DNA of 64,000 nucleotides, from positions 3,162,001-3,226,000 of the forward strand of contig NZ_AP022608.1 in assembly GCF_010728925.1 (NCBI RefSeq). Direction: 5' to 3'. A program made the position numbers and the translations under genes. Numbering within the stretch: the stretch's first letter is position 1; each line of letters starts with the position of its first letter. Below the pieces are notes generated by a model that worked only from the letters and a program-made list of their open reading frames with translations, ran no database searches and had not been told where the DNA came from. This DNA is from Mycolicibacterium gadium. Lineage in GTDB: Bacteria; Actinomycetota; Actinomycetes; Mycobacteriales; Mycobacteriaceae. Positions 38,793 to 46,625 of the stretch are shown piece by piece.

Positions 38793-39209
38793 TCAGGTCA
38801 GGGTGGGAACGACTATGTCGTCGAGAATCTGAACGGTGCGGTCGTGGGTTGGCCAGCCGACGACGATTGAGCGCAAGACTACATAACCGGTGCAGATTCC
38901 CGTGGCCGAGTTTCGACGGGGTGTGCACGCATTCCCTTGCGCCCCAGCGAGACGATAACCTCGCAGCGTTCCGGTGTCGATCAGGTCCGCGCCGTGGCGG
39001 ACGCTTACCGTTATTGCTGCGAACACCAGCGATGCCGTCCTGGTCCAGGGCGGGTAGACAGTGGCCTTGCTGGCAGCGCCGGTGGCAGCAACCGCGTCGA
39101 CCGTCAGCCCGCCACATTCCATCTGTTGCGGCTGCAACGCGACCTCACGCAGCTCAGTCTCGCGCGTCGACCAGGGCGAGAAGACATCAGCATCTGCGAT
39201 TTGGCGCAT
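38793..39209 (-). pseudogene. Decayed TetR-family regulator
   Basis: The open frame encodes recognisable but degraded TetR pieces: LTVDAVAATGAASKATVYPPW (compare AGASKATVYRRW in intact TetR proteins), SLVFAAI, DTGTLRGYRLA, and a C-terminal ILDDIVVPTLT. The spacing between them is shortened, and key helix-turn-helix residues are replaced by Pro and Thr. I interpret it as a relic with internal deletions or frameshifts. A divergent functional protein is unlikely but not excluded. Confidence 0.5.
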
Positions 39210-39699
39210 AGTGAAAGGCTAGGCCAACCCGCCACCGTACGGAGGCCATATAGTTCAGACACATGAATTTCAATTATGGGTAATATTAGGCAAACCTCCT
39301 ATCCGTGACAACGGAGAAGTCCCCGGGCCGACCTTACTTATGCGGCACAACAGGATTCGGTCGCGGCAAACAGCCCTATTTATGACTGACACTGACTGGC
39401 TGCCACGAGAACTCCACCGGACGAAACCAATCACTCCCTCCGTTCCGTTGCCGGCGAACCGCGAAATTGCATCGCGGGTCACCTCGCCATGCTCGAAGCT
39501 GCCGTCTGCCGCCACATTGCCGGTTGTTCGAAATCCGCCTCCGGAAATGCGAAATGAACACCAGAACGTCCTTCACCTTGGTTGGCGAAGCCGTCAAAAG
39601 ATGCCCCTAGCCGAGGTTTTCGGGGTTTGTTCCTTCGCCCGGCGAGGTCGGCGCGCGAGCGGATGTGCGGAGCTCTAATATCCGTTGAGCAGCCAATCG
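39210..39699. other. 490-bp stretch without a supported gene
   Basis: Several short frames are open on both strands, but none has a recognisable domain, ribosome site or consistent third-position GC bias. Base composition is less GC-rich than the core region. The stretch probably consists of degraded sequence inside the island. Confidence 0.5.
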
Positions 39700-40182
39700 C
39701 TACTTCTCGCCGAAGGCGTCGGCGAAGCTACTGTTACCCATGCTTTCCCTCTGGGTGGCATCCAGCGCAGCCAGTAGGCGGGAATTCTCGATGACGATCA
39801 TCTCCACGTCACGCCCCTCATCGGCATAGTGGCGATGCCAGATCCACGGCGGCGTATACACGAAGTCGCCTGCGCTCCACCGGACGCGTTGATCGCCAAT
39901 CTCCGACCAACCCGAGCCATGTCGCACGAAGTGAACCGACTCATGTACGTGTCGATGAAGGTCACTGCCCTCGCCCCCGGGAATTTTCTGCAGAAAAAAC
40001 TCTACCGAGCGAGCAGGTATTCGTAGGAGCAGCCCAATCTGAGATGGGCTTCCAGTCTGGATCCAGTGCGCGTCGTCGGAGCTAACGACAAGGTGCTCCT
40101 CCCCCACGTGCTGGCTGTCGCGGCCTGCTGCTCGATCCATACTCTTCGAGAATTCATCTATCTCGTCACGGGATAGCGTCAT
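39700..40182 (-). CDS. Cupin-domain protein
   Basis: The protein is 160 aa with a single conserved-barrel cupin: GSDLHRHVHESVHFVRHGSGW supplies motif 1 with three histidines, and AGDFVYTPPWIWHRHY supplies motif 2. The His/Glu set suggests a bound metal. Such small cupins often process or sense aromatic compounds. ATG 40182 has GGAG upstream. It stands apart from other catabolic genes of the island and has no obvious partner. Confidence 0.75.
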   Translation of the reverse strand: MTLSRDEIDEFSKSMDRAAGRDSQHVGEEHLVVSSDDAHWIQTGSPSQIGLLLRIPARSVEFFLQKIPGGEGSDLHRHVHESVHFVRHGSGWSEIGDQRVRWSAGDFVYTPPWIWHRHYADEGRDVEMIVIENSRLLAALDATQRESMGNSSFADAFGEK

Positions 40183-40584
40183 TGAACGGCTCCTTCGTGT
40201 ATTCCTTCGTTGAGTCCACAGAATTTGTTGGCTTGCTGGAAAGATGGACACCCGGTGGAACAATGCGGCGCCAATGGGATTCGTCGTTCGATAACCACAG
40301 AAACGTGTAAATGGCCTTGAAGGGGAATGCACCCGTCAGCATTCGTCGGCGCGGCTTAAGGTTTGGCTGGATCAGCTCTGGTTCTGCTGAGTGCGTTATC
40401 GCCGTCACAATTGCCGACGGCGGAGCCTCGTATGAAATAACGCTGGTTAGAGACATAGATGCCGCCATCGGAGTGAAGGTGCGCTTCGCGGCCTCGCGGC
40501 CTCATGCACTAGGAACCACTTTGCGCGGCTTGTCAGGAGGTGTTGAACAGGACGCACAGTCTGGGCGGTGACTTGCTTCTTGAC
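40183..40584. other. Intergenic stretch, one doubtful minus-strand frame
   Basis: A 100-codon minus-strand frame (40166-40468) would end inside the cupin start. Its C-terminal half has a protein-like composition, but no domain or ribosome site was recognised. I leave it unannotated. Nothing else stands out. Confidence 0.4.
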
Positions 40585-41169
40585 TCATTGGGGCTTGCCG
40601 TACACCGTAACTACAACTGTGCGGTCGACGGAATTCTCCGACCACACCCCGATCCGGGTGTTTGCACAGTCAGATATGACCGCAAAATCGACCGGGTCGT
40701 AATACCACTGGTTAATCAGCTCCATACCGCTCAACGCAAGTGCCGGATTTATCGCAACGGTTTCAGACACCACGCCGCTGAATCCCGCGGCTTCCGCCCG
40801 CACCTGGGGCGTGGAACCATCCGATCCAATGTCGCCGTCGACCTTGCGGTTGGCCAGCGCATCGCGAGCGTGCCACTGGGCAGCGAGCTGGAGGGTCGAA
40901 CTAATGATGATGTCGTTCGGGCAGCCCGCCTGGCGTTGAATGGTGTAGACATTGGCTACCACGCCGTCATTGAGTCGCTTGTTGTCGCCGTGCGCGGCGG
41001 GCGGTATCAGTAGTACTTGCACGCCAAGTACTGCAACGATGCCTAGCGTCAAACGGTGCAGGAGACCGGACGCCGATCCCTCTTTGACCGTCTTCACCCT
41101 GCGTGGAGTGGGTTCCAAGGCGTCGAATTTGTCACGGCAGGAGCGCTTTTCGTGCATCGAGTTACTCAT
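40585..41169 (-). CDS. Secreted CAP-superfamily protein
   Basis: The protein is about 194 aa. An N-terminal basic region and one hydrophobic segment (LGIVAVLGVQVLLIPPAAHG) act as signal or anchor. A mycobacterial CAP-like domain follows, with LNDGVVANVYTIQRQAGCPNDI, LQLAAQWHARDAL, GDIGSDGSTPQVRAEAAG and INQWYYDP. Two Cys flank the domain. ATG 41169 overlaps the upstream frame's stop by 8 bases; ATG 41181 and 41157 are alternatives. CAP proteins are secreted and often lipid-binding; their role in mycobacteria is poorly defined. Confidence 0.7.
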   Translation of the reverse strand: MSNSMHEKRSCRDKFDALEPTPRRVKTVKEGSASGLLHRLTLGIVAVLGVQVLLIPPAAHGDNKRLNDGVVANVYTIQRQAGCPNDIIISSTLQLAAQWHARDALANRKVDGDIGSDGSTPQVRAEAAGFSGVVSETVAINPALALSGMELINQWYYDPVDFAVISDCANTRIGVWSENSVDRTVVVTVYGKPQ

Positions 41170-41716
41170 GAGGAATTTCATGAATGCGGCAGTCTGTCGG
41201 CGGGCCGGCCGCAGCCTCGTCCCCCTGATCGAAAATGGACGGGATCCCACCAACAGCGGCCGACGGCGCAGCGAGGATCAAGCTCACCACGGCTCTTCGA
41301 TCGATGCGCAAGGCCTGCCACTGAGAATTAGGTGTCACACGAACCAAGACTGAAATGGATGTGACGTGCTGAGCCCAATCACGCCGGCGAGCGGACTCGA
41401 TCGCGGTCTCCGCGCTGATCGCCTGCTGACTCGCCAAGGCGCCGTCGGGATTGCTGTCGACCAACGCTGTCACGGCGCCTACGGTACCGACGACTTCGAG
41501 ACTGGCGAACCGAAGAATTCCACTCAGCGGAAGGGGGCCCGAAATTGGCAGGCATGTTTCGACGCGCAGAACCACTGTCGACTCGCTGATTTGCAACGAA
41601 TCGGTGCATCTCCAACAAGGTCGAAGTGCCACAGGTTGGGCGCGAATCGGAGTCTCCGCAGCGCTTACGGGATAGACGTCCACGGTTCTCCCCGGCAATG
41701 TTCGGCAGAGAGCCAA
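41162..41716 (-). CDS. Hypothetical protein upstream of the CAP gene
   Basis: The frame is 184 codons, and its stop overlaps the CAP-protein start (ATGAGTAA), the best argument that it is real. The middle part, TALVDSNPDGALASQQAISAET and QHVTSISVLVRVTP, looks protein-like, but no family or signal peptide was recognised. The start is uncertain. It could be a partly degraded exported protein. Confidence 0.4.
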   Translation of the reverse strand: MALCRTLPGRTVDVYPVSAAETPIRAQPVALRPCWRCTDSLQISESTVVLRVETCLPISGPLPLSGILRFASLEVVGTVGAVTALVDSNPDGALASQQAISAETAIESARRRDWAQHVTSISVLVRVTPNSQWQALRIDRRAVVSLILAAPSAAVGGIPSIFDQGDEAAAGPPTDCRIHEIPHE

Positions 41717-41816
41717 CGCGCTCCGTCAGTTTCGAACATTAAGCGGAGGAGTAGGCGATTCGGTCCGCCTCAAACCCTCAAACTGCCGAACTACTGCCGA
41801 AGGAACCGCATACAAG

Positions 41817-42794
41817 ATGACCATCACGACACCGCTCGGATCCGATGCTAGGGCGTGGGCCACAGAGAACCTTCGAGGCTTCTATATGTGTCCTGTCACG
41901 CCCCTCACCGACGATTTCGAGCTGGACGAGGACGGTCTGCGGCAGAACATCGACGCGTTTGTGGAGATGGGTTGCACTGGCCTCGTCGTCGGCGGCTTTT
42001 TCGCTGAGGGATGGAACATGACACTGGCCGAATGGCAGCGCTACCACGAGGTAGTCGCTGACGCCACTTCCGGCCGCCTTCCCTTGTTTACGATCATTCT
42101 GGACTCGTCGGCGTACCAGGCGGTCGAAAGATTACGCTTCGTGGCGTCTCTGGGCTTCACCGGCGCCGAGATAATGAACCCATCGGTGCAGCTCAAGACC
42201 GACGACGACGTCGTAGACTACTTCAACTTCGTGGCGCCTGCCACCGGGCTGGCGCTAGTGCTCTACCGGACGCCGGTATCCAGTTTCGTGTACAGCCACG
42301 ACGCCGTCGCTCGCATCGCCGAGCACTCCAACGTCATCGGGATCAAGAATGGCACTTTGAGTTGGACCGACAGCATCGCATTACGCCGCCGCTTCGGGGA
42401 CCGCCTTGTCATCAGCGAGCCGAATGAGCGCTATTGGGCGCATGATGCTGCGCTCTTCGGGGGTCGGGTGCTTTATGGGGAGCTCTCCCTGATCCTGTAC
42501 GGGAAACGGCGGCAGGAACTGCACCACTACACCGACCTTGCCTTCGCTGGTGAACTGGCGGGGGCACTGCCTGTGTCGGCGAAGCTGGACGCAATCCGCC
42601 AGGTGTACGAAGAGGTGCTCATCGGCCGCATCGCGGCAACGGGTTCCTACGTCGCGGCGATGCCTTATCTGAAGGCGTGGTTCGAGCTGTTGGGGCTTCG
42701 TGCCGGCCCAGTACGGCCGCCCGTCAAAGCCCGGCTATCTGCTCCGGAGCGGGAAGTTCTGCAGGAGAAACTGACGGCCGCGGAGGCCATTTGA
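41817..42794 (+). CDS. Dihydrodipicolinate synthase-family lyase/aldolase, atypical
   Basis: The protein is 325 aa with a DHDPS/NAL-type TIM barrel. The Schiff-base Lys is in IGIKNG (near residue 178) and the catalytic Tyr in LYRTP (near 150). The segment normally reading GTTGE is GGFFAEGW (about 61-68), so both Thr of the DapA proton relay are missing and lysine synthesis is unlikely. The family includes hydratase-aldolases of naphthalene and phenanthrene pathways. The stop overlaps the next gene as ATGA. Confidence 0.8.
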   Translation: MTITTPLGSDARAWATENLRGFYMCPVTPLTDDFELDEDGLRQNIDAFVEMGCTGLVVGGFFAEGWNMTLAEWQRYHEVVADATSGRLPLFTIILDSSAYQAVERLRFVASLGFTGAEIMNPSVQLKTDDDVVDYFNFVAPATGLALVLYRTPVSSFVYSHDAVARIAEHSNVIGIKNGTLSWTDSIALRRRFGDRLVISEPNERYWAHDAALFGGRVLYGELSLILYGKRRQELHHYTDLAFAGELAGALPVSAKLDAIRQVYEEVLIGRIAATGSYVAAMPYLKAWFELLGLRAGPVRPPVKARLSAPEREVLQEKLTAAEAI

Positions 42795-43798
42795 TGCGCG
42801 TCTTGATCCTCGGCGCGGGCGGGCTCGGTTCGGTCCTGGGCGGCTATTTGGCGAACACTGGCGTGGATGTCACCCTGGTCGGTAGGCCGGCGCACACCGA
42901 GGCGATCACCCGCGACGGCCTCCGAATCACGGGCCGTCGGGGCGACCTGCTGATCACCGACAACTTGACAGCGGTCGACCAGACCGCCAAGGCCACTGGA
43001 CACTTCGATTACCTACTGTTGGCGGTGAAAGGCAAAGATACGGCTCAAGCGCTGGCAGAGGCTGACGGGCTGCGAGATGTCGTGGGCAGCGCGTTGTCGG
43101 TGCAGAACACCGTCGAGAAAGATGCGACTCTCGCCGGGTGGCTTGGGCCGGACCGGGTGATCGGAGCCTCCACGATCGAGGGCGGCACCTTGCTCGAACC
43201 GGGCCTCGTACGCAATCACCTAACAGCTGAGGTGACTGCTTACTTTGGCGAACTTGACGGATCATGTAGTGCGCGCGTCGACGATCTGACGGCTGCCTTC
43301 ACCAACGCCGGCCTTCCTGCAATGGCGGTGGGCAACATTGAGCAGGTCGAGTGGGAAAAGCTAGCTCAGATCGCGCTGGCGGCCGCGTGGTCGGTCACCG
43401 CGCTGGGCGCAATCCCTGGCGCCTCGGTCTTCGAGGGCATGGAGGTGCCTGAGGGAGCGATGTACTTCGTCGCGCTGGCGAAGGACCTTCTCGCGGTCTA
43501 CCGCGCGAAGGGTTACGAGCCGATGAACTTCTTTGCGCCTCTATCCCGTCTCAAGGAACTCGACGCCCTTCCGACGGACGAGGCGATCAAGTTTGTCATC
43601 GGACAGGGCAAAGTAATGCGCGAGAAGGGAAGCACGGGCCACCCCTCGATGTACGAGGATGTTCTGCGACGACGTAAGACAGAGGTCGACTTCATGCTGG
43701 GCCCTTACGTCGCCGCCGCTGAAGAACTGGGCATGGATGTGCCCACGCTGCGAGTCGCCTACCAGATCATCAAGACCGTCGACGGATTCCTGGCCTAG
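42794..43798 (+). CDS. Ketopantoate reductase-family dehydrogenase
   Basis: The protein is 334 aa. The NADP-binding loop LILGAGGLGSVLGGYLA lies at the N-terminus, LAVKGKDT follows, and the C-terminal helical domain carries the catalytic Lys in EWEKLAQIALA. ApbA/PanE-family enzymes reduce 2-oxo acids. Coupling to a DHDPS-family lyase and location in a catabolic island suggest a role on a 2-oxo-acid ring-cleavage or side-chain product instead of pantothenate synthesis. The ATG overlaps the previous stop. Confidence 0.85.
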   Translation: MRVLILGAGGLGSVLGGYLANTGVDVTLVGRPAHTEAITRDGLRITGRRGDLLITDNLTAVDQTAKATGHFDYLLLAVKGKDTAQALAEADGLRDVVGSALSVQNTVEKDATLAGWLGPDRVIGASTIEGGTLLEPGLVRNHLTAEVTAYFGELDGSCSARVDDLTAAFTNAGLPAMAVGNIEQVEWEKLAQIALAAAWSVTALGAIPGASVFEGMEVPEGAMYFVALAKDLLAVYRAKGYEPMNFFAPLSRLKELDALPTDEAIKFVIGQGKVMREKGSTGHPSMYEDVLRRRKTEVDFMLGPYVAAAEELGMDVPTLRVAYQIIKTVDGFLA

Positions 43799-43836
43799 CC
43801 GCTGACGCCGTTCGATGGCGCTGCGCCAAGGCGAAT

Positions 43837-44838
43837 TCAGCTCGCGCGCAAAGTATGTTGGGGAGTGACGCCGAACTTGCGCCGATAGTCCGCGCTGAAG
43901 CGACCCAAATGACCAAAGCCCCACTTCATCGCTACGCGAGCAACAGTGACGGCACCCTCGGACGACGCCGCCAGTTCTGCGTGCGCACGGATTAGCCGGA
44001 CTTCGCGCAGATACGTGAGCGGGGGAACCCCGACGTGCCGCCTGAAGCTCTCTTGAAGAGCGCGGACACCGATACCAACCTCGCGCGCAAGATCGGTTGT
44101 CGTCCAACTCCGTTCGGGATGCTCCTCAATCAGATCGAGTGCTGTCCTCAGCACTTTGGGCGGCGGCGCCGCTTGTTGGTCGGCGGCGGCGAGCGCCATG
44201 GCCTGGTAATGGGGTTGGGCGAGTAGAAACCCATGCATAAGCAAGTGTTCGAAATGTCGCCCGGTCATCGGATGTTGCACGATGCTCTCAGGGCGAGAGA
44301 CCTCTCGGTACAATATCGATAGCAGCGCAAGCCAGGCCCGGCTGCTGTCCGCCGTCAGGTTCATGCTATGCGTGATATTCAACGGTCTAATCGCAGGTCT
44401 TCCAAGCAAGCCTTCGAGTTCGAGTTCCAGATCCGCGCGGCTGAACTTCACGCATAGCTGGCCACAGTCGGCGGCCCACTTGATGCCAGCAGGACGGCCT
44501 GGGAGGAAAACCGCCGCCTGGGTGGGCGTCGCTTGAGCAGTGGCTGAGCCGCACCACGAATCGGCGTGGCTCGTGAGGGGAACGTTGATGTGGTAATCAT
44601 CGAGCGCAGTCGAATTGACGAGTTCGACATCTGCACCGTACCGAAGATAACCGATGGTCACAGCACCGATGCGGGCGGCGCTGAGCCGGGCATTCAACCG
44701 CTGGCCGCGCCCGGAGAAGCGGAGACGGTGCGGCGTGAAAATTTCCGAAGCGAGGTGCTCGGCCGCGCTCAACTGTTCAGTGCATACGGTCTCCCGTCGG
44801 CTGAAGTACGATTCCCCGATCTTCGCCGTCGCCGCCAT
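43837..44838 (-). CDS. AraC-family transcriptional activator
   Basis: The protein is 333 aa from ATG 44838. The N-terminal half is an AraC-binding-like (NphR/XylS-type) effector domain, with VNVPL-type strands and AAVFLPGRPAGIKW. The C-terminus has two helix-turn-helices: TTTDLAREVGIGVRALQESFRRHVG, and VARVAMKWGFGHLGRFSADYRRKFG. This type responds to aromatic acids or nitriles. It faces the DHDPS/PanE operon tail to tail. Likely targets are that operon or the Rieske cluster to its right. Confidence 0.85.
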   Translation of the reverse strand: MAATAKIGESYFSRRETVCTEQLSAAEHLASEIFTPHRLRFSGRGQRLNARLSAARIGAVTIGYLRYGADVELVNSTALDDYHINVPLTSHADSWCGSATAQATPTQAAVFLPGRPAGIKWAADCGQLCVKFSRADLELELEGLLGRPAIRPLNITHSMNLTADSSRAWLALLSILYREVSRPESIVQHPMTGRHFEHLLMHGFLLAQPHYQAMALAAADQQAAPPPKVLRTALDLIEEHPERSWTTTDLAREVGIGVRALQESFRRHVGVPPLTYLREVRLIRAHAELAASSEGAVTVARVAMKWGFGHLGRFSADYRRKFGVTPQHTLRAS

Positions 44839-44982
44839 TGGCAACACCTCACTTTCTCGCTGCGGAAAACGCAGCTCGCCGACAGAGTCTGTCGCTCCGC
44901 CGAACACCAACGCCGAAGGTCTGGCCCCCTGACCCAGGGTCGTGCGTCACCGCATGCACACAACCATTCTAGTAGAAGAGGG

Positions 44983-44997
44983 CTCTGTTAAGCAGAG
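44983..44997. promoter_or_regulatory. Palindrome related to the 51224-51258 operators
   Basis: CTCTG-TTAAG-CAGAG is a perfect 5-bp inverted repeat, 145 bases upstream of the AraC start. It resembles the palindromes CTCTGT-AAA-ACAGAG and CTGT-ATA-ACAG at 51224-51258. It may be a site for the same regulator, possibly this AraC protein or one of the MarR proteins. Binding is inferred only. Confidence 0.4.
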
Positions 44998-45084
44998 AGG
45001 TTTGGAGCGGACACCCGGCGGTGTGGCTGCGGTGATCATGACCGGCACCAGGTTGGACGTGAGGCGTCGTAATGGCACCAGCTT

Positions 45085-45345
45085 TCATAGCTCCTCGACC
45101 TCGCCGTCGGACCAGACAACCTTGGTTCCGTAATCAGGGTGCGCGTAGATGTGCACCTTATACAGATGGTCTAGGTCATCCCACCAAACGCCAGAGCCAG
45201 CGCCCACCATCCAGCGCTGCGCGACACGGCCATCAGAGAAAACGCATAGCTCGAATTGCACTTCATCAGGCGCGTTGTAGTTGTCCTTTGCGAAGTCATC
45301 TTTCGCGGCTGTTGCAAGCCGACGATAGACGACAGCCGTTCTCAT
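45085..45345 (-). CDS. Hypothetical protein
   Basis: The protein is 86 aa. A mixed, well-behaved sequence (FELCVFSDGRVAQRWMVGAGSGVWWDDLDHLYKVHIYAHPDYGT) has aromatic residues and acidic clusters, but no signal peptide and no family I recognise. It lies between the AraC regulator and the ferredoxin gene on the minus strand. It may be a passenger of the island. Confidence 0.55.
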   Translation of the reverse strand: MRTAVVYRRLATAAKDDFAKDNYNAPDEVQFELCVFSDGRVAQRWMVGAGSGVWWDDLDHLYKVHIYAHPDYGTKVVWSDGEVEEL

Positions 45346-45419
45346 AGCTCAACCTCTAACAATCCCATCACGTCGTCGAGGAGCTATCGGCCTTCTTCTG
45401 ATGTGAGCCGTTAGCGGCG

Positions 45420-45629
45420 CTATCGCTGGCGGTCGGCATCGCGTATGGTGATCGCCGCCGACGGGCACTCGTGCGATGCCGCACGGGCCGCGACTACTAG
45501 ACCAACCGGAATGTCGCCCACCAATGTTTTCGCCTTCCCAGCGGCGTTGATCGCGAAGACGTCTGGCGCGACGTCAACGCACAAACGGTAGCCGCAGCAC
45601 CGACGTGGATCGATGTCCGCATGGACCAT
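45420..45629 (-). CDS. Small ferredoxin with CxxYxxC motif, partner of oxygenase 1
   Basis: The protein is 69 aa from ATG 45629, which has GAGGAG upstream. Cysteines at 11 and 17 with Tyr 14 between them (C-x2-Y-x2-C), and a distal Cys in HECPSAA, leave three Cys ligands. This fits a [3Fe-4S] ferredoxin (the CYP-ferredoxin/PhdC-like type). It is the last gene of the oxygenase 1 operon and probably delivers electrons to its Rieske centre. No ferredoxin reductase gene is nearby. Cys 12 is an extra cysteine next to the motif. Confidence 0.85.
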   Translation of the reverse strand: MVHADIDPRRCCGYRLCVDVAPDVFAINAAGKAKTLVGDIPVGLVVAARAASHECPSAAITIRDADRQR

Positions 45630-45776
45630 TTGTCCACTCCTCACTAAGTGCGCCCCTCACCGACATGGCTCAAGCGGTCCCAGGCCGAGGCGCCTGCAGT
45701 TGTCTTGCAGACGTCCTGCCGACCATCTGTGAATGGGTGAATGAGAAACGATCCGCTACTGCGTTCTCGCGCCACC

Positions 45777-45995
45777 TCAATCGCGGGGACCGTAGGGGTC
45801 CTGAAGAAACCGAGAAAGGCTCTCCTTGGTTTGCCACGACAGACTCTCAAGTTCCAGTGGGTCGAGCTGAATACGGAACCCAAGGCGGGGACTGGCGATC
45901 TCCAACCGCTCACCGTTGCGGGTATAGATTTTGTCCACAGTGACGAACGCGAACTCGTTCGCGATGGTCGTTTCCGTGCTGGCATCGCCTGTCAC
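45777..45995 (-). CDS. Small protein of Rieske oxygenase operons
   Basis: The protein is 72 aa, GTG start with AGGAAGG upstream. It is mostly beta-type: NEFAFVTVDKIYTRNGERLEI, then LGFRIQLDPLELESLSW. I recall short homologous proteins encoded beside actinobacterial ring-hydroxylating dioxygenases, sometimes labelled dihydrodiol dehydrogenase although far too short to be one. It follows the beta subunit directly. Its role is unknown; it could be an assembly or stability factor. Confidence 0.65.
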   Translation of the reverse strand: MTGDASTETTIANEFAFVTVDKIYTRNGERLEIASPRLGFRIQLDPLELESLSWQTKESLSRFLQDPYGPRD

Positions 45996-46042
45996 GACTG
46001 CACCTTCCTAGGCATTAAGTGATGCAACCTCAACGTCACCCG

Positions 46043-46561
46043 TTAAAAGAAGTTAGCCAGGTTGTGGGTGCCGACAACGGCGTGATCAAGCACTACCCGT
46101 CGGCTCGCTAACCGCAGGCCCACCTCACTGCGGCGGATGACATCGTGGCGCTCCGCAGAGATGAGGTCGTGCTGCGGGCTGTCCCCCCTATTTCGGAACA
46201 CGAGGAGATTGGAGCGGACATCGTATTCGTCCGTCCCTGTCCCGGGCTGTACCCGCACATTCGACACGTGGTGTCGGATCCGTGAGGGCGGATCTTCTGC
46301 CCATGCGTATTCGGTGTCCAGACGTAGCACCCGTAGCTGCAAGCCTGCGTAGTCGTCGTCCCAGTGGGTCATTGTCGTCGAATTTCCGTCGCCGTTGGCG
46401 CGTTCTCTGCTCATGCGCACCGGGATGATGTACCGGATATCTTCGGCACACAATTCCAGCCAATCGTGAAACCGGCCGTCGTTTAACAGTTCCGCCTCTT
46501 GGAACAGAAAGTTTTCCATCTCACTGCGGAGAAGAATCTGTTGTTCGACCGTCGCTACCAT
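46043..46561 (-). CDS. Ring-hydroxylating oxygenase beta subunit, system 1
   Basis: The protein is 172 aa with the SnoaL/NTF2-like fold of dioxygenase beta subunits: ENFLFQEAELLNDGRFHDWLELCAEDIRYIIPVR at the N-terminus, RIRHHVSNVRV in the middle, and LVFRNRG. It is a structural subunit of an alpha3-beta3 hexamer with no cofactor. ATG 46561 has AAGGATGG upstream. It follows the alpha gene by 64 bp. Confidence 0.88.
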   Translation of the reverse strand: MVATVEQQILLRSEMENFLFQEAELLNDGRFHDWLELCAEDIRYIIPVRMSRERANGDGNSTTMTHWDDDYAGLQLRVLRLDTEYAWAEDPPSRIRHHVSNVRVQPGTGTDEYDVRSNLLVFRNRGDSPQHDLISAERHDVIRRSEVGLRLASRRVVLDHAVVGTHNLANFF

Positions 46562-46625
46562 GGAACACCATCCTTTATGACTCGCTTGAACCCGATTGCG
46601 CGACCAGCAGATACCCGATGCGTCA

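Noticed and set aside
39340..39678. 112-codon plus-strand frame in the gene-free stretch
   Set aside because: Composition is not protein-like, and there is no ribosome site or family.
40166..40468. 100-codon minus-strand frame before the cupin gene
   Set aside because: No domain, no ribosome site, and it overlaps the cupin start by 17 bases. It is left as undetermined.
41366..41851. 161-codon plus-strand frame before the DHDPS-family gene
   Set aside because: It overlaps the true gene start and the 184-codon minus-strand frame, with no recognisable motif.
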